A DNA stretch of 64,000 bases. Source: Streptomyces shenzhenensis (GTDB lineage: Bacteria > Actinomycetota > Actinomycetes > Streptomycetales > Streptomycetaceae). Under the pieces are notes generated by a model that was not told the origin of the DNA, searched no databases, and saw nothing but the letters and a program-made list of their open reading frames with translations. The position numbers and the translations under genes are program-made. This document shows positions 52,170 to 62,162 of the stretch, in pieces. Positions within the stretch are counted from its first letter, which is position 1, and each line of letters starts with the position of its first letter. Location of the stretch: contig NZ_JAJONF010000007.1 of the NCBI RefSeq assembly GCF_021462265.1, positions 124,001 through 188,000 on the forward strand, given 5' to 3'.

Positions 52170-52955
52170 ATGTCCGAACAGCAGCAGAGGGTCGCCCTGG
52201 TCTCCGGGGCCACCAGCGGAATCGGTCTCGCCACGGCGCGGCTGCTGGCCCAGCAGGGCCACCGCGTGTTCATCGGCTCCCGCGACGCCGGGAACGTCGA
52301 GCGGACCGTGAAGGAACTGCGCGAGGACGGGCTGGACGTCGACGGCACGACCCTCGACGTGCGGTCCCCGCTGTCCATCGAGAACTTCGTGCGGGCCGCC
52401 GTGGAGCGGTACGGCACCGTCGACGTGCTCGTCAACAACGCCGGCCGGTCCGGCGGCGGGGTGACCGCCGACATCGACGACGAGCTCTGGTACGACGTCG
52501 TGGAGACCAACCTCAACAGCGTCTTCCGCCTCACCCGTGCCGTCCTCACCACCGGCGGCATGCGGGACAAGAGCCGGGGACGGATCATCAACATCGCGTC
52601 CACGGCCGGGAAGCAGGGCGTCGTGCTCGGGGCGCCGTACTCCGCCTCCAAGCACGGGGTCGTCGGGTTCACGAAGGCCCTCGGCAACGAGCTGGCCCCC
52701 ACCGGCATCACCGTCAACGCCGTCTGCCCGGGGTACGTGGAGACGCCCATGGCACAGCGGGTGCGCGCCGGTTACGCGGCCGCCTACGACACCAGCGAGG
52801 ACGCCATCCTCGACAAGTTCACGGCGAAGATCCCCCTCGGCCGCTACTCGACCCCGGAGGAGGTCGCCGGTCTGGTCGGCTACCTCGCCTCCGACACCGC
52901 CGCCTCCATCACCGCGCAGGCCCTCAACGTCTGCGGCGGCCTCGGCAACTTCTGA
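52170..52955 (+). CDS. Polyketide C-9 ketoreductase (ActIII-like SDR)
   Basis: 261 residues. NADPH motif SGATSGIG at residues 12-19, NNAG (VLVNNAGRSGGG), catalytic APYSASKHG (Tyr, Lys) and the aromatic-polyketide KR tail. It reduces the C-9 ketone of the nascent chain. Place after the ACP equals urdD/jadE. Confidence 0.95.
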   Translation: MSEQQQRVALVSGATSGIGLATARLLAQQGHRVFIGSRDAGNVERTVKELREDGLDVDGTTLDVRSPLSIENFVRAAVERYGTVDVLVNNAGRSGGGVTADIDDELWYDVVETNLNSVFRLTRAVLTTGGMRDKSRGRIINIASTAGKQGVVLGAPYSASKHGVVGFTKALGNELAPTGITVNAVCPGYVETPMAQRVRAGYAAAYDTSEDAILDKFTAKIPLGRYSTPEEVAGLVGYLASDTAASITAQALNVCGGLGNF

Positions 52956-52983
52956 AAACCCCGGCACCCTCAAGGAGTCACCC

Positions 52984-53922
52984 ATGTCCGAGCCGAAGGA
53001 AGTCGAGCACGAGATCACGATCTCGGCGCCGGCCGCCGAGGTCTACCGGCTGATCGCCGACGTGGCCAACTGGCCGCGGATCTTCCCGCCGACCATCTAC
53101 GTCGACCACCTGGAGCGCTCCGGGAACGAGGAGCTGATCGGCATCTGGGCCACCGCGGGCGGCCAGGCCAAGAACTGGACCTCGCGCCGCGTGCTGGACC
53201 CCGAGGGCCTGCGGATCACCTTCCGCCAGACCGTCTCCGCCCCGCCCGTCGCGAGCATGGGCGGCACCTGGATCATCGAGCCGCTCGACGAGGCGACCTC
53301 GCGGGTGCGGCTGCTGCACGACTACACCGCCGTCGACGACGACCCGGCGGGGCTGGCCTGGATCGACGAGGCCGTCGACCGCAACTCCCGCTCCGAGCTG
53401 GCCGCGTTGCGGACGAACGTCGAACTCGCCACCGCCTCTGATGAGTTGACGTTCTCCTTCGAGGACACCGTCCAGGTCGACGGTGCCGCCAAGGACCTCT
53501 ACGACTTCGTCAACGAGGCCGACCGCTGGTCCGAGCGGCTGCCGCACGTGGCGACCGTCCGGCTCACCGAGGACACCCCGGGCCTGCAGACCCTGGAGAT
53601 GGACACCCGCGCCAAGGACGGCTCCACGCACACCACCAAGTCGTACCGGGTCTGCCTGGACGGCCGGAAGATCGCCTACAAGCAGACCACCCTGCCGGCC
53701 CTGATGAACCTGCACACCGGCTACTGGACCTTCCGCGAGACCGACGAGGGCACCTTCGCCTCCTCGCAGCACACCGTCGTGCTGCGCCCCGAGAACATCG
53801 CGAAGATCCTCGGCCCGCAGGCGGGAGTCGCCGAGGCCCGGGAGTACGTGCGGGGCGCGCTCAGCACCAACAGCCGCGCCACCCTGAACCACGCCAAGGC
53901 GTACGCCGAGGCGAGGCGCTGA
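52984..53922 (+). CDS. Didomain aromatase/cyclase
   Basis: 312 residues with two START/Bet v 1-like domains: the first from VEHEITISAPAAEVYRLIAD, the second from LTFSFEDTVQVDGAAKDLYD. This is the ActVII/UrdL-type didomain that aromatises the first ring of a C-9-reduced chain. It stops three bases before the oxygenase-reductase start. Confidence 0.94.
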   Translation: MSEPKEVEHEITISAPAAEVYRLIADVANWPRIFPPTIYVDHLERSGNEELIGIWATAGGQAKNWTSRRVLDPEGLRITFRQTVSAPPVASMGGTWIIEPLDEATSRVRLLHDYTAVDDDPAGLAWIDEAVDRNSRSELAALRTNVELATASDELTFSFEDTVQVDGAAKDLYDFVNEADRWSERLPHVATVRLTEDTPGLQTLEMDTRAKDGSTHTTKSYRVCLDGRKIAYKQTTLPALMNLHTGYWTFRETDEGTFASSQHTVVLRPENIAKILGPQAGVAEAREYVRGALSTNSRATLNHAKAYAEARR

Positions 53923-53925
53923 CCC

Positions 53926-56199
53926 ATGGCCGGTGCCGACGCGGTCGACACGCACGTCCTGGTGGTCGGCGCCGGACCCGTCGGGCTGATGCTCGCCGGT
54001 GAACTGCGCCTCGGCGGCGCCGACGTGACCGTCCTGGAACGGCTGGCCGCCCCGACGACGGAGTCGCGGGCGTCCACCCTGCACGCCCGGACGATGGAAC
54101 TGCTGCGGCAGCGCGGCCTGCTGGACGGGCCCGGCGGTCTCAGCGACCCCGAGGCGCCGCCGAACGAGCCCCGCGGCCACTTCGGCGGCCTCCCCCTCGA
54201 CCTCACCCTGCCCAGCAGCCATCCCGGGCAGTGGAAGGTCCCGCAGACCCGCACCGAGGAACTCCTCGGCGCCTGGGCGGCCCGGCTCGGGGCGCGGGTG
54301 CTGCGGGGCCATGAGGTGCTGGAGCTGGCGCAGGAACCGGACCGGGTCCGGCTCGTCGCAGAACACCACGGCGTCCGCCGGGAGTTCGCCGCCCGGTACG
54401 TCGTCGGCTGCGACGGCGAGCAGTCGGCCGTACGACGCCTCGCGGGCATCCCCTTCCCCGGCGACGACGCCGGACGGGAGCTGATCCGCGCCGACGTCGA
54501 CGGCATCGACATCCCGAACCGGCGGTTCCAGCGGCTGCCGAACGGGCTCGCCATCGCCGCCCGGCGCGGCGACGGTGTCACGCGGGTGATGGTCCACCGG
54601 TTCGGCACCCCGCCGCGCACCGCGCGGACCCGCTTCGCCGACATCGTGACCGCCTGGCGGGACGTCACCGGCGAGGACATCGCCCACGGCACCCCGCTGT
54701 GGGTGAACTCCTTCGGCGACGCCTCCCGGCAGGCCGAGCGCTACCGCGCGGGCCGGGTGCTGCTCGCCGGCGACGCGGCCCACCAGCAGATGCCGATCGG
54801 CGGCCAGGCCCTCAACCTCGGCCTCCAGGACGCCGTGAACCTCGGCTGGAAGCTCGCGGCCACCGTCCTCGGCCGCGCCCCGGCGGGGCTGCTGGACACC
54901 TACCACGACGAACGGCACGCCGTCGGCCGCCGCGTCCTGTCCAACATCCGCGCCCAGGCCCGGCTGCTGCTCGGCGGGCCCGAGGTGGAGTCGCTGCGCT
55001 CGGTCGTCGGCGAACTCACGTCGTACGACAAGGTCCGGGCCCACCTCGCCGGGATGATCAGCGGCCTCGACGTGCGGTACGGGGCCGCCGAGGGCGACGA
55101 GGCCGCGCTCACCGGCTCCCGGCTGCCCGAGCTGCGGCTCGACTCGGGGGCGAGCACGGCCGAACTGCTCCGCCCGGCCCGCGGGTTGCTGCTCGTGACC
55201 GACCCGGCGTTCGCCGCGGCGGCGGAGGGCTGGTCGGCGTCGGTCGACACCGTCGTCACCCGCCCCACCGGCCCCCTCTCGGGCCACACCGCCGTGCTCG
55301 TACGACCGGACGGATACGTCGCCTGGGCCGGCGACGGCGCGGCCGGCCTGCTCCCGGCCCTGACCCGCTGGTTCGCACCCGACCCGCGCCCCACCACAAC
55401 CCTCCACCCACCACAACCGACCGTCAGGAGAAGGAAGATGGGCAACCTGACCGGAAAGACCGCGCTCGTCACCGGCGCCAGCCGGGGCATGGGCCGGGCC
55501 ACCGCCGAACGGCTCGCCGCCGACGGCGCGCTGGTCGCCGTGCACTACGGCAGCAGCGCGGACGCCGCCGCCGAGGTGGTCGCCGGGATCGAGAAGGACG
55601 GCGGGCGGGCGTTCGCCGTCGGGGCCGAACTGGGCACGCCCGGTGACGTCCACGAGCTGTTCCTCGCCCTGGAGGCGGGACTCAAGGAGCGCACCGGCGA
55701 GACCGAGCTGAACATCCTGGTCAACAACGCGGGCGTGATGGGCGGCGTCAAGGCCGAGGACACCACCCCCGAGCAGTTCGACCGGATCTTCGCCGTCAAC
55801 GCCAGGGCGCCGTTCTTCGTCATCCAGCGGGCGCTCGCCAACATGCCCGACGGCGGCCGGATCGTGAACATCTCCTCCGGCCTGACCCGGTTCGCCAACC
55901 CCGACGAGATCGCCTACGCCATGAGCAAGGGGGCCGTCGAGCAACTCGCCCTGCACTACGCCAAGTTGCTGGGTCCGCGCGGGATCACCGTCAACAGCGT
56001 CGCGCCCGGCATCACCCGCAACGGCAACCCGCTGTTCGACATCCCCGAGGCCGTCGAGGCCATGTCCGCGCTGTCCGCCTTCAACCGCGTCGGCGAGCCA
56101 CAGGACGTCGCCGACGTCGTCGCCTTCCTCGTCTCCGACGACGCCCGCTGGGTCACCGGCTCCTTCGTCGACGCGAGCGGCGGCACGCTCCTCGGGTGA
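53926..56199 (+). CDS. Oxygenase-reductase fusion (UrdM/PgaM-like)
   Basis: 757 residues. Residues 1-490 are a class A FAD monooxygenase (VVGAGPVGLMLAGELRLGGA, GCDGEQSAVRRLAG, RVLLAGDAAHQQMPIGGQAL); residues 505-757 are an SDR (VTGASRGMGRATAERL, NNAGVMGG, catalytic YAMSKGAVE). PgaM/UrdM-type enzymes carry out a late hydroxylation/dehydration and reduction in angucyclinone formation. The in-frame ATG at residue 505 has its own AGGAG, see the nested entry. It follows the aromatase by three bases. Confidence 0.92.
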   Translation: MAGADAVDTHVLVVGAGPVGLMLAGELRLGGADVTVLERLAAPTTESRASTLHARTMELLRQRGLLDGPGGLSDPEAPPNEPRGHFGGLPLDLTLPSSHPGQWKVPQTRTEELLGAWAARLGARVLRGHEVLELAQEPDRVRLVAEHHGVRREFAARYVVGCDGEQSAVRRLAGIPFPGDDAGRELIRADVDGIDIPNRRFQRLPNGLAIAARRGDGVTRVMVHRFGTPPRTARTRFADIVTAWRDVTGEDIAHGTPLWVNSFGDASRQAERYRAGRVLLAGDAAHQQMPIGGQALNLGLQDAVNLGWKLAATVLGRAPAGLLDTYHDERHAVGRRVLSNIRAQARLLLGGPEVESLRSVVGELTSYDKVRAHLAGMISGLDVRYGAAEGDEAALTGSRLPELRLDSGASTAELLRPARGLLLVTDPAFAAAAEGWSASVDTVVTRPTGPLSGHTAVLVRPDGYVAWAGDGAAGLLPALTRWFAPDPRPTTTLHPPQPTVRRRKMGNLTGKTALVTGASRGMGRATAERLAADGALVAVHYGSSADAAAEVVAGIEKDGGRAFAVGAELGTPGDVHELFLALEAGLKERTGETELNILVNNAGVMGGVKAEDTTPEQFDRIFAVNARAPFFVIQRALANMPDGGRIVNISSGLTRFANPDEIAYAMSKGAVEQLALHYAKLLGPRGITVNSVAPGITRNGNPLFDIPEAVEAMSALSAFNRVGEPQDVADVVAFLVSDDARWVTGSFVDASGGTLLG
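55438..56199 (+). CDS. Nested start: free SDR domain of oxygenase-reductase
   Basis: AGGAG at 55427-55431, six bases before the in-frame ATG, would give a 253-residue stand-alone SDR (MGNLTGKTALVTGASRGMG). The residues before it (PTTTLHPPQPTVRRRK) look like a linker. A nested reductase gene that joins the full-length protein in a complex has been described for PgaM. Confidence 0.65.
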   Translation: MGNLTGKTALVTGASRGMGRATAERLAADGALVAVHYGSSADAAAEVVAGIEKDGGRAFAVGAELGTPGDVHELFLALEAGLKERTGETELNILVNNAGVMGGVKAEDTTPEQFDRIFAVNARAPFFVIQRALANMPDGGRIVNISSGLTRFANPDEIAYAMSKGAVEQLALHYAKLLGPRGITVNSVAPGITRNGNPLFDIPEAVEAMSALSAFNRVGEPQDVADVVAFLVSDDARWVTGSFVDASGGTLLG

Positions 56200-56203
56200 C
56201 GCG

Positions 56204-57892
56204 GTGACCAGGACCCTTCCGCCACCGGTCGCGGCCGGCCCGGACGAGCGGTTCGGCCCCCGGCTGTGGGGGCTGCTGCTCGTCCTCGCCGGCAACATGC
56301 TCATCGACGCGCTGGAGGTGTCCGTGGCGGTGGTGGCGCTGCCCGCCATCGGCACGGACCTGGGACAGCCGCCGACGGTCACCCAGTGGGCGATGACCGG
56401 CTTCGCGGCCGGCTTCGGCGGCCTGCTCCTCTTCGGCGCCCGCGTGGTGACCCTCCTCGGCCGCCGCCGCGTCTACCTGGCGGCCCTCCTCGCCTTCGCC
56501 GCCGCCTCCGCGCTCAGCGCCCTCGCCCACGACCCCTGGCTCCTCCTGGCCACCCGCGTGCTCAAGGGCTTCTGCGCCGCCCTGACGGCCCCCACCGGCC
56601 TGGCGATCATCACCAGCACCTTCCCGGAGGGCCGCCCCCGCTCCCGGGCGGTCTCCGTCTACACCCTGTTCGGCGCGGGCGGCTTCACGGCGGGGCTGGT
56701 CCTGTCCGGCTGGCTGACAGAGACGTCCTGGCGCTGGGCCTTCGCCTTCCCGGCGCCGGTGGTACTGCTGCTGTTCGCGCTCGGGCTGCGCCTGGTACCG
56801 GGGGAGACGCCGGGCTCCCCGGACGGAGTCGGCCCGGGCGCTCCGAGTGGGGGCGAGGTGAGCGCCCCAAAGGGAACCGGCACGAGCGCTTCGAGTGGGG
56901 GCGAGGTGAGCGCCCCAAAGGGAACCGGCACGAGCGCTTCGAGTCGGGGCGAGGCGAGCGCCCCAAGGGGGCGCGGGGCTGTGTCGGACATGCGGCTACC
57001 GCCGCGTGGGCGCGATCAGCCCCCACGGCGCCGCACTTGTACCACGACGGCCCGCCGTTACGACATCCCCGGCGCCCTCACCTTCCTGGGAGCCCTCCTC
57101 GCCCTCGTCCAAGGCATCACCCAACTCCCCACCCACGGCTGGAGCGACCCGAGAGCCCTCGGCCCGCTCTGCACGGCCGCCCTGTTACTGCTGGCCTTCT
57201 GGCAGATCGAGCGCCGGTCCGCCGACCCCCTGCTGAACATCGGCCCCTCGCTGCGCCGCAACCCCGCCCTCATCCGCTCCGCCGTCGGCGCCGCCTGTCT
57301 CAACGGGGCATACCTGGGACTCCTGTTCGTCCTGACGTACCAGACCCAGACCCTCGTCGGCTGGTCCCCCCTGCGCACCGCGCTCGCCCTGCTCCCGGCC
57401 GCCGCGCCCCCGGCGCTCACCGCGCCGGCCGCCGGCCGCCTGGTCGCCAGGTTCGGCGCCCCGCGCCTCATCGTGGCCGGCGCCGCCTGTGCCTTCGCGG
57501 GCTGTCTGCTGCAACTGCGCCCGCACGCATGGCCGTTGGACTACCCGGGCCGGATGCTGCCGACGCTCCTCCTGATCGGCGCCGCCTTCGTGCTCTCCTT
57601 CGCCGCACTCAACATGCAGGCGATGTCCCGTCTCACTCCCGCCGACCGGCTCACCGGCAGCGGCCTGTACCAGACGGCCGTACAGCTCGCCGCGCTCCTC
57701 GCGGTCGCGCTCGTCGCCGCCCTGCTCGCCGCCCACGCGCCGGCGCCCGGCGCGGGTCCGGCCGCCGCGGCCGCCGCCTGCCGGCCGGCGCTGACCCTGG
57801 TCGCCGCCCTCGGCTTCCTGGGCCTGCTCGTCGGCCTCACCGGCCTGATCCGCACCCCACCCCCACCCTCCTCACTCCACCACGGGGAATGA
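56204..57892 (+). CDS. MFS drug exporter (DHA2) with repeat-derived insertion
   Basis: 562 residues from a GTG. Fourteen helices: N-half with LIDALEVSVAVVALPAIGTD and LLGRRRVYLAALLAF, C-half from ALTFLGALLALVQGI. Between the halves (residues about 207-286) is a hydrophilic insert made of a 16-residue repeat (SGGEVSAPKGTGTSAS) in nearly three copies and translated intergenic-repeat sequence. Without it the protein would have the standard length of about 487. It is likely a second exporter of the product. It overlaps the carrier-protein gene by ATGA. Confidence 0.87.
   Translation: MTRTLPPPVAAGPDERFGPRLWGLLLVLAGNMLIDALEVSVAVVALPAIGTDLGQPPTVTQWAMTGFAAGFGGLLLFGARVVTLLGRRRVYLAALLAFAAASALSALAHDPWLLLATRVLKGFCAALTAPTGLAIITSTFPEGRPRSRAVSVYTLFGAGGFTAGLVLSGWLTETSWRWAFAFPAPVVLLLFALGLRLVPGETPGSPDGVGPGAPSGGEVSAPKGTGTSASSGGEVSAPKGTGTSASSRGEASAPRGRGAVSDMRLPPRGRDQPPRRRTCTTTARRYDIPGALTFLGALLALVQGITQLPTHGWSDPRALGPLCTAALLLLAFWQIERRSADPLLNIGPSLRRNPALIRSAVGAACLNGAYLGLLFVLTYQTQTLVGWSPLRTALALLPAAAPPALTAPAAGRLVARFGAPRLIVAGAACAFAGCLLQLRPHAWPLDYPGRMLPTLLLIGAAFVLSFAALNMQAMSRLTPADRLTGSGLYQTAVQLAALLAVALVAALLAAHAPAPGAGPAAAAAACRPALTLVAALGFLGLLVGLTGLIRTPPPPSSLHHGE
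56845..57060 (+). repeat. 48-base tandem repeat plus intergenic repeat inside exporter gene
   Basis: The unit gagtgggggcgaggtgagcg starts at 56845, 56893 and 56941 (48-base period, third copy degenerate). It runs into gcgcggggctgtgtcggaca..tgcggctaccgccgcgtggg..gcgatcagcccccacggcgc, the reverse complement form of the element between KS-beta and ACP. Confidence 0.85.
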
Positions 57893-57894
57893 CC

Positions 57895-58350
57895 ATGGAC
57901 CAGACAACCCAGACCTGGGTCTTCGACGACCTGGACGACGACGAACTCGACGACTTCGACTACGAGTTCGAGCACGACCAGATCGTCGAGGTGGTGCCGC
58001 CCAGCCTCACGCACCTCGCCTCCGTCGGCCTCGCCGAACGCACCCGGCTCATCGACGCGTACGTCCGCGGCGAACTCGCCCGGGTGCTGCGGGTGGCCCC
58101 GGAGAGCATCGACACCGTGGGCCGCCCGATGAACAGCCTGGGCATCGGGTCCATCACCGGCCTGGAACTCCAGCGCCGGATGGAGGCCGCGCTCCGTGTC
58201 GACGTCAACCTGAACCGGCTGCTGCGCGCCAACAGCGCCGCCGAACTGGTCGACTGCCTCGCCGGACAGCTCGGCCCGGAGGACAGCCCGCACAAGCACG
58301 CCGGCCGCGACGAGCACCACCTGGTCGCGCACGTGCCGAGCCCGAGGTGA
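57895..58350 (+). CDS. Additional acyl carrier protein with acidic N-terminal extension
   Basis: 151 residues (an ATG at 57889 adds two). The last 100 residues are an ACP: LARVLRVAPESIDTVGRPMN then LGIGSITGLELQRRMEAAL with phosphopantetheine Ser86, closer to modular PKS carriers than to type II. Residues 8-34 are strongly acidic (DDLDDDELDDFDYEFEHD). It is coupled to the exporter stop (ATGA) and to the phosphopantetheinyl transferase (GTGA). No matching ketosynthase or adenylation gene is in the cluster. Confidence 0.85.
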   Translation: MDQTTQTWVFDDLDDDELDDFDYEFEHDQIVEVVPPSLTHLASVGLAERTRLIDAYVRGELARVLRVAPESIDTVGRPMNSLGIGSITGLELQRRMEAALRVDVNLNRLLRANSAAELVDCLAGQLGPEDSPHKHAGRDEHHLVAHVPSPR

Positions 58351-59189
58351 TCGGGCAGATGCCGGTCCTGGAGTCCGGGACGGCCCCCCGCACCGCCGGG
58401 CCCGGACGGCCCGCGGCCGGGCAGCTGGACGTCTGGCTGGTCCGCCGGGCCGCCCTGGAGAGCGCGGCCGAGTTGCTCGACCTGTCCGAGCTGAGCGAGC
58501 CGGAGCGCCGGCGGACCGCGTCCTTCGTCCGGCCCGCGGACGGGGTGACGTACGCCTCCGCGCATGTCGCCCTGCGCCGGCTGCTCGGCGCCTATCTGGG
58601 GCTGCCCCCGCAGGACGTGCCGTTCGTGCGGGAGCCCTGCCCGGGCTGCGCCGAGCCGCACGGCCGGCCGGCGGTCGCCCACCCCGACCCGCCGCTGCAC
58701 TTCTCCCTCGCGCACAGCCACGGCATGGCCGTGGTCGCCGTCTCCCGTACGGTCGTCGGCGCCGACGTGGAGCGGCTGCCGCGCGCGGAGACCGTCGAGG
58801 TCTGCACCCCGGCACTGCACCCGGGGGAGCAGGCGGAACTGGCCGCGCTCGGCGACGCCGGGGAACGGCGCGCGGCCTTCGGGCGGCTGTGGACCCGCAA
58901 GGAGGCCTACCTCAAGGCGCTCGGCACCGGGCTCTCCCGCGACCCCGGCCGCGACTACCTGGGCGCCGACCCGGACCGCAGGCCGGCCGGCTGGACGCTC
59001 CTCGACCTGCCGTCCGGGCCCCGGCACAACGCGGCCGTCGCGGTGCGCGGCGGGGCGCCCGACCAGGTCACCGTGCGCTGGGTGCCGCCGACCGCGCTGT
59101 ACGCGGGCGAGACGGTCGACCTGGACGCCGACGGGACGGTGGGCGTGCCCGTGGGCGTGACCACCCGAGTATCCGACTGGGGAGCGTGA
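58347..59189 (+). CDS. 4'-phosphopantetheinyl transferase (Sfp type)
   Basis: 280 residues from the GTG overlapping the carrier gene stop (ATG at 58359 is possible). Motifs: LHFSLAHSHGMAVVAVS, VGADVERL (magnesium aspartate and glutamate) and LWTRKEAYLKALG. It activates carrier proteins with phosphopantetheine from CoA, like JadM of jadomycin; three carriers lie in this cluster. Confidence 0.93.
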   Translation: MIGQMPVLESGTAPRTAGPGRPAAGQLDVWLVRRAALESAAELLDLSELSEPERRRTASFVRPADGVTYASAHVALRRLLGAYLGLPPQDVPFVREPCPGCAEPHGRPAVAHPDPPLHFSLAHSHGMAVVAVSRTVVGADVERLPRAETVEVCTPALHPGEQAELAALGDAGERRAAFGRLWTRKEAYLKALGTGLSRDPGRDYLGADPDRRPAGWTLLDLPSGPRHNAAVAVRGGAPDQVTVRWVPPTALYAGETVDLDADGTVGVPVGVTTRVSDWGA

Positions 59190-59196
59190 CCCGCCA

Positions 59197-60800
<1,604 letters not shown>

Positions 60801-60804
<4 letters not shown>

Positions 60805-61055
60805 GCGCGCCGGAGCGCGCGAAGGGCCCGGGCGGGGCGGACGGTGCCCTGGTCATCAGGGTCGTGAAGGGGCAGGCGAGCGCCGCCGAGCTCGCCGCCC
60901 TCACCACCGTCCTGCTCGCTCGCGCTGCCGCCCTCGCCGCGGTTGACCCCTGCCCCCTGGAGTCCCGCCCGGTGGCCGCCTGGCGCCGCCCGGAACGCCT
61001 GGCAACCCACCGCGACCCCCGCGGCTGGCGCGTCACCGGCGGCCGAGCGGCCTGA
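60801..61055 (+). CDS. Acyl-CoA carboxylase epsilon chain
   Basis: 84 residues from a GTG overlapping the beta chain stop (GTGA). VIRVVKGQASAAELAALTTV and the C-terminal W-R-x-P region fit the actinobacterial epsilon subunit, which stabilises the alpha-beta complex. Its presence makes a complete three-chain carboxylase within the cluster. Confidence 0.8.
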
Positions 61056-61206
61056 CCGGCGGGCCGTGCGGCCTGACCGGCGGTCGTGCGGCCTTACCGG
61101 CGCCTCATGCCGTGTTACCGGCGCTCATGCCGCTTCACCGGTGGCCTGGCCCGGACGGCTTGACCGGCGGCAGGACGGCATGACCGGCGGTCGGACGGCT
61201 GACCGG
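61035..61206 (+). repeat. Degenerate 21-base tandem repeats
   Basis: About nine units of the form ACCGGCGGNCGNGCGGCCTG with spacing of 19-25 bases follow the epsilon-chain gene and overlap its last codons. They fill the gap before the SnoaL-like gene. Confidence 0.75.
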
Positions 61207-61249
61207 CCCCCTCGACCGAATCCCCGACCGAATCGGAGTCACGGACCCC

Positions 61250-61846
61250 ATGACCTCCCCGCCCCTCGACCGCGTCGACACGCTCTCCGCCCTGCACTCC
61301 GAACTCGACTCCCTGCGCTCCGAACTCGACTCACTGCGGGCCGACTTCGGGGCTCTCGCCGACCGTGCGGCGGTCGCCGAACTGATCGACCGCTACATCA
61401 CCCTGCTCGACACCCAGGACGACCACGGCTTCGACCCCGCCTGGCCGGCCACGGTCTTCACCCCGGACTGCCGCCTGGAGTTCCCGGTCGGCGCCGTCGA
61501 GGGCCGGGACCAGGCCGCCGCCTTCCACCACGACCGCAAGTCCCGCTTCGCCCGCACCCACCACCTGGCCGCCAACTACGGCATCCACGTGTCCGGGGAC
61601 ACCGCCCGCGTCCGCGTCCACCTCATCGCGTCCCATGTGCACCACGAGGACGGCCCGGACCCGGACGGCCGTTTCGACATCGGCGGCTACAGCGAGGGCG
61701 AGGCGGTCCGCACCCCGGGCGGCTGGCGGCTGCACCGCTGGCGGTTCCGGCTGCTGTGGTCCGACGGCGCCGGCCCCCGTCCCGGCCCCGACCCCCGCGA
61801 ACTGCGCAGTTCCCAGCCCCGACCACGCCACCCGAAAGGACGATGA
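61250..61846 (+). CDS. SnoaL-like (SnoaL_4) protein
   Basis: 198 residues. Domain signs: AVAELIDRYITLLDTQDDHG, CRLEFPVGAVEG, RTHHLAANYGI, HLIASHVHHEDG. It is a clear relative of the first half of the double SnoaL-like protein at 34.6 kb (FPVG, RTHH, LIASHVHH). The N-terminus has a repeated ALHSELDSLRSELDSLRADF, a short coiled coil. Likely cyclase or hydroxylase-type function. Four bases separate it from the last carrier gene. Confidence 0.82.
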   Translation: MTSPPLDRVDTLSALHSELDSLRSELDSLRADFGALADRAAVAELIDRYITLLDTQDDHGFDPAWPATVFTPDCRLEFPVGAVEGRDQAAAFHHDRKSRFARTHHLAANYGIHVSGDTARVRVHLIASHVHHEDGPDPDGRFDIGGYSEGEAVRTPGGWRLHRWRFRLLWSDGAGPRPGPDPRELRSSQPRPRHPKGR

Positions 61847-61850
61847 GACA

Positions 61851-62162
61851 GTGTCAGGCATACCGGCCATCAGCGCGCTGAACCTGGGCGCCCTGCGCGA
61901 CACCTCCGGCGACGACCGCCGGGCGGCATTCGAGACGTTCCTCTGCCGGAACCTCGCCCAGCACCTGGACATCCCCCCGGCCCACCGCATCGCCCGCGAC
62001 CGCCCCCTCTACACCCAGGGCATCGACTCCCTCACCGCGCTGACCCTCCAGCGCACCCTGGAGTCGGCCCTGAACATCCCGGTACCGGCCCACCACCTGC
62101 TGCGCGAGCAGTCGGTGGGGGAACTGGCCGCGATCCTGAGCGATCTGGTCGGCCGGAGCTGA
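61851..62162 (+). CDS. Third acyl carrier protein
   Basis: 103 residues from a GTG (gatgagaca upstream is a weak ribosome site). RDRPLYTQGIDSLTALTLQ carries the phosphopantetheine Ser60; LLREQSVGELAAILSDL is the last helix. It is more like PKS/NRPS carrier domains than type II ACPs. It is the last gene of the main operon. Partner enzymes are not evident. Confidence 0.87.
   Translation: MSGIPAISALNLGALRDTSGDDRRAAFETFLCRNLAQHLDIPPAHRIARDRPLYTQGIDSLTALTLQRTLESALNIPVPAHHLLREQSVGELAAILSDLVGRS

Noticed and set aside
53054..56382. Long minus-strand open frame (over 1,100 residues) opposite the oxygenase-reductase
   Set aside because: It is the mirror of high-GC plus-strand genes; composition is repetitive Gly/Val/Asp with no domain.
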